DNA of 27,548 nucleotides from the NCBI GenBank assembly GCA_026419775.2, contig JAOPGA020001547.1, positions 1 through 27,548 of the forward strand, in the 5' to 3' direction. This DNA is from Acrasis kona. Its lineage: Eukaryota > Heterolobosea > Eutetramitea > Acrasida > Acrasidae. A program made the position numbers and the translations under genes. Below the pieces are notes generated by a model. It saw only the letters and a list, made by a program, of their open reading frames with translations, was not told where the DNA came from and ran no database searches. This document shows, piece after piece, positions 1-8,687 of the stretch (within the stretch, counting starts at the first letter, position 1; every line of letters begins with the position of its first letter).

Positions 1-1
1 G

Positions 2-3000
2 AGTCCATTTGCTCATCAATTAATTAACCCATCACTACAAGTCACACTCACAACCAATAATCTCATATTGAACTCTAATGATGTTTTTTGTTTATATGAT
101 GGTGATAAGACGACACAAGCAACCTTCAGTGACGTAAAATCACTGACTGCAACTTGTACGTTGAATATTGTAAACAACAATGTTCAGAGTAATGTGATCT
201 ATGTCGGACTGTATGTAGATGCCGGTAGTCAACAATTCAATCTGACTACCAATCAAGTACCAGTCTTGTTCCATGCACCTCCTTATGGGTTCACCCACTC
301 AACTGGTGTTTTGTTCAATCACACGGATCTCGACAGAGCAATAATATCAAATATTTTGGTTCCTGCCGACAACATACCGGTTACTTACAAAGTGACCGCT
401 ACATTTGATTACAATTATCAAGTGACGTTACCTTCTCAGTTTGATTTGAATTCCCTTGGTACATCAACTATATGGTCAACCGCTCATTATAAATATTGGA
501 GCAAAGTACCAGTCCATATTGATTTCGAAATTGAGTTGACCAACACTGTTTCTAACGAAAAGATCAAATGGCCAATGGCAAGCATGTTGCTGGTCAACTA
601 CAGACCTATGGTCAAACATGCATATCCCTACGCAGTTACAAAATCTTCAGAGATTTACTTTGGATTGAACAGTGCAGTCAATTCAGACTACTCATACCTA
701 TGTAACATGACCAATTCTATAATTGGATCTTATCTGGTCCCTGCTGAGTTGACTTCAACAAAAACTTTGACCTGTCAATTCAATGGTGGTGGTTCATCAA
801 GCACTACCAAAATGTCATTGTTGTTGGATCTACCTGGGCCCAGTATGTTTTATGGTACTGACAGGAAGATTACATTGACATATGACGAGGCAACGATATC
901 ATTGGTGAAACCACTCAGGTTGAGTCTTTACAAGATTCCAATCGGAGTGAGTGGGTTGTCGATGGCAACTATTGATCAACTACCTAGTCAACCTACTAGT
1001 TTCGACATTGATTATAACCTCACAATGGTCATTGTTGACAGAAGTTACAAAACACCAATGATTGGTTGTAAAACTCAAAATAGATTGGTCAACTGTACAT
1101 TACCTGTGTTTAGTAACAAATACCCGACTCTGCCATGGAATATGAGAGTTGATTTGTATTCTTACGATAAGTACATGATGACACTGAGTGATGTGACTGT
1201 ATATGACCGACCAGTTGTGCAGAGCGTCACACCTGCCTCTATCATGGTGTTGGACCCCAACGATCCCAAAGTGGTTTTTACAATCACAAACATTCCGAGG
1301 TTCGCTCCACTATCAGTCATTTATACTTGTGCGTCCGATATCCAAAAATATGATTGTAATCTATTGGGTTCACATAAGGTATCTTGTAAATCTCCTCACT
1401 ATGGTTATTTACAATGTTCAATCATTCAAACTAGTTTATTAGTTGATAACATTCCTGTGCAAATGAACAACGAGTTACAGTTGATAGATATTGTAAGTAA
1501 CAGACCATCCATCACATCAGTTCTTGACTACGTGGTTACTCCTTACAAATCAATCAATATTACAGTTATAGGAAGAGATTTCACTAACAATGATGTCTCT
1601 GTTCGTTTCTACGATGTAACAAGGTTGTGGGTGAAAACTGAAAAGTGTTATTTTGTAAACCCAACTACCGTCCGGATAGAATCTCCCTTATTGTGGAACA
1701 CTGATTTCAGTTACCCTCTTGATCTTTTATTTGATGTGTATACTTACAATGTGAGAGCGACCAATCAAAACGGGGTTTTACTAAAATACAAAAAAATGGA
1801 TCCTGTTTATTGTAATTGCACTGTAGTTACAAGGAGTACCCCAGGTCCAATTTACATTGATATGGTGAACTTTCCAATCATACAAAATGTAGGAGAGTTG
1901 ACTGTTGAGTTATACACCATTGACACAAATTACATCATTCCATTACAATGTGGTTACAATACCTTAACATTATCTTCGATTATATGTGAATTAGATATGA
2001 ACTTGATACCTTCTACAATTACATCTTTACAATACAGAGCATGGTCCAATAAGAACATTCCAGTTGATATTTTGTTTACAAATGGTTTACAAATATTGAA
2101 TGGAATATCAAATGTCACAAATGTGTATCCATCTGTGATTTATACTGGTCTAACTGAACAAATCACACTAGAAGGTGATTTTACATCACTACCAGTCAAT
2201 CCAATTATTCAGTTGCGTCAACCAGGTATTATTCACAACCTTAGGGTAATCAACTTGCAACCAACATTTATCACTCTTGGTGATTTCCCAATTGTTGCAT
2301 CTGTTCAGCGTAGAACAGTTGTACCAAAGCTGGCTTCTGATGCATCAGGTTCATTCACTGAAATTATACATTGGAGAACAGGAAGTAACAATCCTGTTGA
2401 AGTTTTACTGAAAAACATACCAATGACTGTTACTTTCACTCTAGGTCCGTCTGTATCAGAAGATACTCCTGGTGCGTTTGATTCTGCACTTGTACGTAAA
2501 AATACTCACTTGATCTTCTCTGGAAGTAACTTACCGATTTATACCCCATTGAATGATATTTTGATTCAGTTGACCACTCTTTTTGAAAATAAAATTTTTT
2601 CTGCTTCGGAAATGAAATTAAACATGACATCAACTGATGAGTTGAGTGTGATGATGCCAACGTTTAATAACATTTCTTCACATGAAGATGTGTCATTCCC
2701 TGTAGACGTAAACTTTGGTATTTCATTTGATAATGGATTGAATTATGTGTCAAGAGTTATTACCTATGTCACACAGGTCAACCAACCCATCATTACAAAT
2801 ATTTCACCAGAGGTCTCTCCTAGAAAAACATTTGTAGTTCAAGTGTTAGGTAGACGCATGGAACTTGTAACGAGATGTAAATTTGAACAATCTTCTACTT
2901 TGTTTTATGAAGCGGTTGCTGTCAATGCAACTACAACAAATGTTTATTGTGTTTTGCCATATGACTTTACTCAAAATAAGTTAGTGACAGAGTTAACTGT

Positions 3001-5707
3001 TACAATTTACAACATGTATGATGAATCCACTGTATCCATTCAAAAAATAACCTTGCATGATAATTTAAACATCATTTCCTTAACTCCATCTACTTCACCG
3101 ACTATTGGTAATACAACAGTCAGCGTGCAAGTTTACAATTTCTTAGCCAACTACAAAGTTTTTATTAGATTTGGTCAATTTATAAGCAAAATTCCTTGTG
3201 ACATCATTAATTCAACTTTTGTAAAATGTCAAGTTGTTCCACATTCTTCTGGTTATGTCAGCGTCATGTTAAGTCACGACAAAATCAATTGGTTTATGCA
3301 AAATGGTGTTTTATTCTCAGAAGGACAAGGAAATGCAGAAAGTAGTTCTTCCATTTATAGTAACTTTAGATATGATCCATGTCCTGCTGGATATCAAAGT
3401 AGTGGTTATGAAATTCCTTGTACATTGTGTCCTGCAGGTACTTACAAACCAGTAGCAGGAACTTTTAATTGCATTCCTTGTGGCAACAATACTTATCAAG
3501 AATCTCCTGGTAGTTTAGGTTGTAACAAGTGCCCAGTGAATACACAATCAGGAATAGCATCTACTTCTTATTTACACTGTGGATGTGTAAATGGATATTA
3601 TTACACTGGTAAGAACCTTTTACAACCATGCTCTTCTTGTAAGGTTGGTGCTGATTGTGAGGGATTTAATATTACTTATCCAAAAGCACTCAAAGGCTAT
3701 TGGAACACTGCAGTGGACCCTTTTAACTATATTGCTTGCTTCCCAGCAAGTGCATGTCCAGGCGGTGCATATGATCACTGTGAACATGCTTACAATAATT
3801 TATCAAGGGTGTGTGGTGAATGTGACATTGGTTTTTATAAATGGCAAAATTCATGTAGGGAATGTACTGGCGGTGCTTGGTACAAATTATTATTGGCTGT
3901 ATTTGGTCTTGGTGTGATTACTGTAATCTTCTTTGCAGTCAGCAGCACCAAAGTCACACATTTGTCTTCTATTTCTATTGCTTTTGGATTTTGGCAAATA
4001 ATAAGTATTTTCTCTTCTTTTGATGTCCAGTGGCCTTCCACAATTGGAGATTCTCTTGTTGCTGCTAGTATTTCTAATTTTAATATTGATTTCTTGTCGC
4101 CGCAATGTGTTTTTCCGGAAATGACTTTTGTGACCAAATGGATTCTAATTACTTGTGTTCCGTTCTACTTTTTGTTTGCTTTTATCGTCTTATTTATATT
4201 TGGTTTGATAAGAGGGTTGATTGTAAATAAAACTGGAAAATATGTCACGTTTAAATATAAGAGGTTCAAGACTGAGGATGATATTGCTATGCTTAATCAT
4301 TCTTTTGATGAAACGGATAAGAAATTCTCAACAAGAATGAAAATAAAAACTGTTTTGTTTGTCGGCCATATTTGGCTGATGTGTGTCAATATTACAATTT
4401 GGTGTAGAAATATGTTGATATGGATGCTCAAAGAAGGTGTCAGCAAGGAACAAACCAAAAACTTCTTGAATAAGATCATTAATGCTTTCACTGCTTTGAT
4501 TTCCTTCTTGTACTTGTTCATTATTCAACAAGCAAGTCAAATATTTGTTTGTACCAACCAAGCCGATCAGTCCTGGACTTTGAATGCATCTCCTGATATC
4601 ATTTGTTTTGTAAGCGATGGTCAATGGTCTCAAATGTTACCATTGTCAATTATAATTTATCTTGTTTTCGGTTTGGGCTACGTGTTGTTGTTTGTTGTGT
4701 TGTTCTTAAGATCAAGATATCTTTTGAATCAAGATGCAAAAATCAGATCACAAATTCAAAAATTAGAATCGACTGAAGATGGTGCTGAAATCCTAATATT
4801 AGAAGGAAAACTAGAAAATGTCCGGTTATCCATTAAGAACTTTAAAATGCAATTCAAATTCTTACTGACCCGCTTTAAAACAAAATATATTTATTGGGAA
4901 TTGATTATCACTGCGAGAAAGTTGGGAATTGCAGTTTTGAATACATTCTTGCCGTCCGTTCTTGTTCTAGTCTTTGGTTTGGTAATCATGTTCTTGTCCT
5001 TGTTGTTGCACATTCACACAGTTCCATTCCGCAAAAAGTTCCATAACCTTATGGAGTACATTGTGTTGATTTGTATCGTGCTTACGCTGTTCTTTGGTCT
5101 TCTCTTCTTTGTAGATCAATTCCCTGCTGAAGGCTTTAAAACATTCTGCACCTTCTTGGCCATTTCAGTGCTCGTTGTTGGTACGGTAGCGGTTGTCTGT
5201 ATGAGTGTGATTGATTTCTTCATTCGAAGGAGGAAAGAAAATCAACTCGAAAAGAGCAGAAGAGAAGAAATCAGGGCAAAGTTTGGTGATTTAAAGGATA
5301 AAGAACTGGAAGCAGAGTACAGAAAATTCTTCCCCAGTATGTTTGATAACATTGACAAATCTCAAGAGGAAGAGGAATGGCTAGTAGAAGTTAATCCTTT
5401 ATTCGAAGCACAAGATGAAGAAGATGAGGACGAATGGGTATTAACTGTAAATCCCTTGTCAGAATCTGCACTAAAGGACAACGACTACATGGATCTTGAT
5501 GAAGAAAAGGAAATTAAGTTCACTCCTCCATTCTACAGTTCTGAAGTAGAATCAGACAATGAGGCAGAGAATGCCGACCAAACACTCAACCAAATCATCT
5601 CAGACGTATTTAGTGTGAAACGCGCTCATAAGAACATCAAAGCAGCCAAGAGCAGTGGAAAGAAGATTATTAGAATTGTTAAGAAGTTACGCAAAAGACA
5701 GTTGTGA
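2..5707 (+). CDS. Giant TIG / cysteine-rich / multi-TM surface receptor, 5' partial
   Basis: The frame is open to the left edge (no stop from base 2), so the start lies outside the window. The residues below count from base 68. Residues 1-1090 are a beta-rich ectodomain full of Asn-X-Ser/Thr sites with IPT/TIG-like repeats; the clearest are near 390-480, 500-590, 710-800, 930-1010 and 1020-1100. Residues 1100-1270 form a Cys-rich ephrin-receptor/GCC2_GCC3-like module with CPAGTY and CPAG-type motifs. Residues 1271-1725 hold about 8-9 hydrophobic helices. The cytosolic tail is acidic and carries two copies of an EW-x3-VNPL-x-E motif near residues 1768 and 1790, then a Lys/Arg-rich end. Similar TIG-Cys-multi-TM proteins occur as families in protists, and their ligand and signalling partner are unknown. 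Adhesion or environmental sensing is inference. No intron is visible in 5.7 kb. Confidence 0.85.
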   Translation, partial: SPFAHQLINPSLQVTLTTNNLILNSNDVFCLYDGDKTTQATFSDVKSLTATCTLNIVNNNVQSNVIYVGLYVDAGSQQFNLTTNQVPVLFHAPPYGFTHSTGVLFNHTDLDRAIISNILVPADNIPVTYKVTATFDYNYQVTLPSQFDLNSLGTSTIWSTAHYKYWSKVPVHIDFEIELTNTVSNEKIKWPMASMLLVNYRPMVKHAYPYAVTKSSEIYFGLNSAVNSDYSYLCNMTNSIIGSYLVPAELTSTKTLTCQFNGGGSSSTTKMSLLLDLPGPSMFYGTDRKITLTYDEATISLVKPLRLSLYKIPIGVSGLSMATIDQLPSQPTSFDIDYNLTMVIVDRSYKTPMIGCKTQNRLVNCTLPVFSNKYPTLPWNMRVDLYSYDKYMMTLSDVTVYDRPVVQSVTPASIMVLDPNDPKVVFTITNIPRFAPLSVIYTCASDIQKYDCNLLGSHKVSCKSPHYGYLQCSIIQTSLLVDNIPVQMNNELQLIDIVSNRPSITSVLDYVVTPYKSINITVIGRDFTNNDVSVRFYDVTRLWVKTEKCYFVNPTTVRIESPLLWNTDFSYPLDLLFDVYTYNVRATNQNGVLLKYKKMDPVYCNCTVVTRSTPGPIYIDMVNFPIIQNVGELTVELYTIDTNYIIPLQCGYNTLTLSSIICELDMNLIPSTITSLQYRAWSNKNIPVDILFTNGLQILNGISNVTNVYPSVIYTGLTEQITLEGDFTSLPVNPIIQLRQPGIIHNLRVINLQPTFITLGDFPIVASVQRRTVVPKLASDASGSFTEIIHWRTGSNNPVEVLLKNIPMTVTFTLGPSVSEDTPGAFDSALVRKNTHLIFSGSNLPIYTPLNDILIQLTTLFENKIFSASEMKLNMTSTDELSVMMPTFNNISSHEDVSFPVDVNFGISFDNGLNYVSRVITYVTQVNQPIITNISPEVSPRKTFVVQVLGRRMELVTRCKFEQSSTLFYEAVAVNATTTNVYCVLPYDFTQNKLVTELTVTIYNMYDESTVSIQKITLHDNLNIISLTPSTSPTIGNTTVSVQVYNFLANYKVFIRFGQFISKIPCDIINSTFVKCQVVPHSSGYVSVMLSHDKINWFMQNGVLFSEGQGNAESSSSIYSNFRYDPCPAGYQSSGYEIPCTLCPAGTYKPVAGTFNCIPCGNNTYQESPGSLGCNKCPVNTQSGIASTSYLHCGCVNGYYYTGKNLLQPCSSCKVGADCEGFNITYPKALKGYWNTAVDPFNYIACFPASACPGGAYDHCEHAYNNLSRVCGECDIGFYKWQNSCRECTGGAWYKLLLAVFGLGVITVIFFAVSSTKVTHLSSISIAFGFWQIISIFSSFDVQWPSTIGDSLVAASISNFNIDFLSPQCVFPEMTFVTKWILITCVPFYFLFAFIVLFIFGLIRGLIVNKTGKYVTFKYKRFKTEDDIAMLNHSFDETDKKFSTRMKIKTVLFVGHIWLMCVNITIWCRNMLIWMLKEGVSKEQTKNFLNKIINAFTALISFLYLFIIQQASQIFVCTNQADQSWTLNASPDIICFVSDGQWSQMLPLSIIIYLVFGLGYVLLFVVLFLRSRYLLNQDAKIRSQIQKLESTEDGAEILILEGKLENVRLSIKNFKMQFKFLLTRFKTKYIYWELIITARKLGIAVLNTFLPSVLVLVFGLVIMFLSLLLHIHTVPFRKKFHNLMEYIVLICIVLTLFFGLLFFVDQFPAEGFKTFCTFLAISVLVVGTVAVVCMSVIDFFIRRRKENQLEKSRREEIRAKFGDLKDKELEAEYRKFFPSMFDNIDKSQEEEEWLVEVNPLFEAQDEEDEDEWVLTVNPLSESALKDNDYMDLDEEKEIKFTPPFYSSEVESDNEAENADQTLNQIISDVFSVKRAHKNIKAAKSSGKKIIRIVKKLRKRQL

Positions 5708-5717
5708 TTGTTATCAT

Positions 5718-5731
5718 AATAAACTTTTATT
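5718..5731. terminator. Interleaved bidirectional poly(A) signals
   Basis: AATAAA on the + strand (5718-5723) serves the receptor gene, 10 nt past its stop. TTTATT (5726-5731), which is AATAAA on the - strand, serves the glucanase gene 4 nt past its stop. Both lie in the 28-bp gap between the convergent stop codons. Confidence 0.7.
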
Positions 5732-5735
5732 GTAA

Positions 5736-7026
5736 TTACGATTGATTAAGATCAGGAAACCAACCACCACGAATCATATTCCGAAGAGACCAAGTTTGTT
5801 TGCCTTGTTCATCACCACTCACACGCCACGACCAGAACGTCCAGTGAATGTTGCTATAAGCTTTCAAAAGACTTTTGGAGAACAAATTCCAACGATCCCT
5901 CTTGTCGAAAGGTGCCAGTCCAGTCGTTCCGAAACACCACTCACCTATAATAAGCGGATTACCTTTCCAATTTTTGATGCTGTTTGTAAGATGATTTTCA
6001 ATGTATTCTAAAACCTGATCTTCGCTCTTAGTTTCAAACCCCCATATTTGATACTTGTGCCATTCATGAATTACATTCTTGTACTAATCAAGGGTCAATT
6101 ATGAATGTGACTGGTAGTGAGTGATCTTACTTTTGATGACACCATAAACGTTTCCCAATCAGATTTTCCAATGTCTTGGTCGTCAAGTAGCGGAGATGTA
6201 CCAATGAGGTGGTTAGAGTTTAATTTTCTTCTGATTAGATCATATACTCGCAAATAGTAACTTTTCAAAATGTTTTCGCTGGTTTCTCTCCATGGCTCAT
6301 TGAGGCATCCAAATCCTAAAAATGCAGGTTCGTCCTTGTATCGGGATACAAGAAATTCCACAACATCTAGGGTACTATCAATGTTTCTACTATAATCTGT
6401 CCAAGTAGCTTTGCCTTCTTTTTTGGGGGCAGAATGATCCATGCCGTTTTGTGATCCTACCTTCAATGTTGAATGATTTAAAGTAGCATTACATTTTTAC
6501 TTACAGCGGCATGTAAATCAACAAAAACAGCTACATTATGTTTTAATCCCCATTCTTTAATGAGAAGGTCAAGATATTTGAGGGCTCCAGGAGCAAATGT
6601 CTTATAGTCTTCTAATCCTTGCTTGTCAAACTCAGTTATCCAAAAACCAACTGGTACCCTGACTGTGTTAAGACCATATGAACTTATTTCAGCAATGTCT
6701 TTTTCAGTGATCCAAGTTGCACGGTGCTCATCAAATCTTTTATCTCCTTCTTCATGTCCAAGTTCTTTCATGATTATGTACTCGCCACTATTGGCAATTG
6801 TGTCGTTAATGCCCTTCCATAAGCTAGAAGACCCCGTCATGGAGTGTTCCACTAACTGTCTTTAGAATGTGTTTCTGTTGTTGATTCTTACCAACCATCC
6901 TCCCAAGTTTACGCCTCTTATTGGCGTTCCTTGCAAGATTTTACTCGCGACATGTGAAGTAACATTATTTTGCGCGCATGCAAAGAGTAAGACAGAAATG
7001 AAAAGGATCAATGCAGAGTTGATCAT
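5736..7026 (-). CDS. Secreted GH5 subfamily 9 exo-beta-1,3-glucanase-like enzyme
   Basis: Four exons read on the - strand: 7026-6892, 6855-6505, 6460-6131 and 6083-5736. The introns are 36, 44 and 47 bp, all GT...AG, and the product is 387 aa. The start at 7026 is chosen because it opens directly with a signal peptide (MINSALILFISVLLFACA); an upstream in-frame Met at 7122 would bury it. RGVNLGGWL is the GH5_9 hallmark. The acid/base Glu is in LNEPW (about E217) and the nucleophile is in IIGEW (about E320). DLHAAVGSQNG and HEWHKY are further family motifs restored by the splicing. The family hydrolyses beta-1,3-glucans, so roles in feeding on fungi or in cyst-wall remodelling are possible. The gene converges on the receptor gene and diverges from the fluoride channel. 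Confidence 0.9.
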
Positions 7027-7067
7027 CTTTACTTTACAAATTTTCCAATCAACCTCGGGCTTCGGGA

Positions 7068-8165
7068 ATGCAAACAGTAGAGAATGGTGGAAACGAAGAT
7101 CCAGGACATGTGAATCATACAACGTCGGTACCCAAATCTCATGTGAATAAATATTGGACGGTCTTAATTGAATTAATGGTGGACATTAATTATCTGATAC
7201 TTTTTAGTTATGCAGGATATGCGACAAGATATGGTTTTGAAATTGTATTTTCAACTCCTCAGGGAATTGGATATACTTGCATGTACTTTTCTCTTTTTAC
7301 TGATTTCTACGCAAATGCATTCGGCTGCTTCGTTATGGGCCTATTTGATGAGGTAAACACTATTTTATTAGTTCCGAACAAGCATCATCGCCTTTCTAAT
7401 CTTGTAACGGTCGGTGTAATGCTTGGTTATTGTGGCTGCACAACGACTTTCTCTTCATGGCAGTATGATTCAATGTTTGCTTTAATTCATGGTCAAGTTG
7501 GCACGTTCTTCTTAAGGGAAGTTCTTGGGTGGTGCGTTAGTTACTACGCGTCCGTAATTGGTCATGACATGACGACACTAATAATTGCTCCTATTCATGA
7601 TGCAATTATAAAAATAAAATTGAAACGAAACAAAGTAAACACGCAAGACAACAAAAATAAGACCTTGTTCTTTAAAACTCTTTGGATATTTATTATGTTC
7701 TTATTTTTTTGTTTTAATGTCATTTTAACGTTGTTGTGGATTGCACTGCTCTCCAGTCCTCTTTCACAGGCGTTAAGGCTTGTCAGCGCCTCATTATTAT
7801 TCTCTCCATTTGGTTGCATCTTGAGGTATGGATTTTCAAAGTTGAATACGAGATTGAAGCCAAAGATTCCAGTGTTTACTCTTGTTTCTAACTTGATAGC
7901 CACGATTATGATTGGGTTTTTTAGGGTCACTGATCAGAGATATTCATCTGTGAACGGGGTGGAGGGATTGAATATATTCTTTCTGAGCATTAGTTCTGGA
8001 TTCTGTGGTTGCTTATCAACAGTGTCTACGTTAGTTGAGGAGATCAAGAACAAACTGTCTGATGTAAAACAGAAGTACTCATATATGCTCATAACATTTT
8101 TAATACCCAATCTTGCCTTATTGGCAATTGTGGGTGGTTTTGTCTGGACAGATCAACAGACATAG
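7068..8165 (+). CDS. FEX: FEX-type (two-domain CrcB/Fluc) fluoride export channel
   Basis: 365 aa, no intron. Two CrcB/Fluc halves are fused in one chain, as in eukaryotic FEX. The first half has ATRYGFE and then GYCGCTTTFSSW near residue 119. The second half has GCILRYGF and then GFCGCLSTVSTL near residue 310; these are the conserved Gly-Cys-Gly/Thr-Phe-Ser pore segments. About eight or nine hydrophobic helices are visible. A Lys-rich, very hydrophobic linker (about 180-240) joins the halves. FEX proteins passively export fluoride at the plasma membrane. The first ATG is used; a second Met in MVDINYLILF could also serve. The start codon lies 41 bp from the divergent glucanase start, so the two promoters must overlap. 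Confidence 0.9.
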   Translation: MQTVENGGNEDPGHVNHTTSVPKSHVNKYWTVLIELMVDINYLILFSYAGYATRYGFEIVFSTPQGIGYTCMYFSLFTDFYANAFGCFVMGLFDEVNTILLVPNKHHRLSNLVTVGVMLGYCGCTTTFSSWQYDSMFALIHGQVGTFFLREVLGWCVSYYASVIGHDMTTLIIAPIHDAIIKIKLKRNKVNTQDNKNKTLFFKTLWIFIMFLFFCFNVILTLLWIALLSSPLSQALRLVSASLLFSPFGCILRYGFSKLNTRLKPKIPVFTLVSNLIATIMIGFFRVTDQRYSSVNGVEGLNIFFLSISSGFCGCLSTVSTLVEEIKNKLSDVKQKYSYMLITFLIPNLALLAIVGGFVWTDQQT

Positions 8166-8195
8166 AGTTGAGCCTCAACAAGAGAGAACAAAAAC

Positions 8196-8201
8196 AATAA
8201 A
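8196..8201 (+). terminator. Poly(A) signal of fluoride channel gene
   Basis: AATAAA 30 nt past the FEX stop. Another AATAAA-like stretch follows near 8240, before the next ORF. Confidence 0.5.
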
Positions 8202-8262
8202 TATTGAGGACAAAAATAGACTTGATCATATTAAGACAAAATAAAAGCATATTGAAAAAGCA

Positions 8263-8583
8263 ATGGTTGCAAGAAACACTACTGGACTAACTCCAAAAAA
8301 TCACCAAGGTCGATTGGGGACAAAATTCCGAAAATGTAAATTCTATTGCGTGACTGTTCGAAATGACACTCGCCTACTAGATTCAAGTCTACGTCGATAC
8401 TTCAATGTCAGAAGTTCGACTCTGAATATGCTGAAGATCAGAATTGATTTTAATAACATTGTCAATGGGAAAGTGCAGGAATTTTCCAATGCTGTAGGAT
8501 ACAAACGTCGATTCAAAAGTTGTCGCCCACATTGGGACGTAAAACTGAGATATTGTTGTAATGCATCTAATATTAGAAGTTAA
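8263..8583 (+). CDS. Small basic hypothetical protein
   Basis: 106 aa from ATG to TAA, with no family recognised. The protein is strongly basic (many Arg and Lys), with a CKFYC motif, scattered Cys near the C-terminus (SCRPHW, RYCCN) and no signal peptide or membrane helix. It sits between the poly(A) signal of the fluoride channel gene and the TATA-like box of the next gene. It has its own AATAAA 6 nt after its stop, the spacing seen for neighbouring real genes, which is the main reason to keep it. It could be a nucleic-acid-binding small protein or a chance ORF. Coding status is uncertain. Confidence 0.4.
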   Translation: MVARNTTGLTPKNHQGRLGTKFRKCKFYCVTVRNDTRLLDSSLRRYFNVRSSTLNMLKIRIDFNNIVNGKVQEFSNAVGYKRRFKSCRPHWDVKLRYCCNASNIRS

Positions 8584-8589
8584 TAAGCA

Positions 8590-8595
8590 AATAAA
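8590..8595 (+). terminator. Poly(A) signal after the 106-aa ORF
   Basis: AATAAA 6 nt after the stop codon of the small basic ORF. Confidence 0.4.
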
Positions 8596-8640
8596 GTCAA
8601 CGTGCCTAAAATATCTTCTATTTTTAAACTGTCACTAACA

Positions 8641-8648
8641 TATAAAAG
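8641..8648 (+). promoter_or_regulatory. TATA-like box
   Basis: TATAAAAG starts 47 bp upstream of the ATG of the EGF-type surface protein. It is followed by an A/C-rich leader with no other ATG, the expected position for a core promoter with a short 5' UTR. Confidence 0.45.
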
Positions 8649-8687
8649 AAAGCACACACAAAATATCAAACACCAACAAAACACAAC

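Noticed and set aside
5742-6011. 89-codon + strand ORF
   Set aside because: It lies antisense to the last exon of the GH5 gene, which has clear catalytic motifs.
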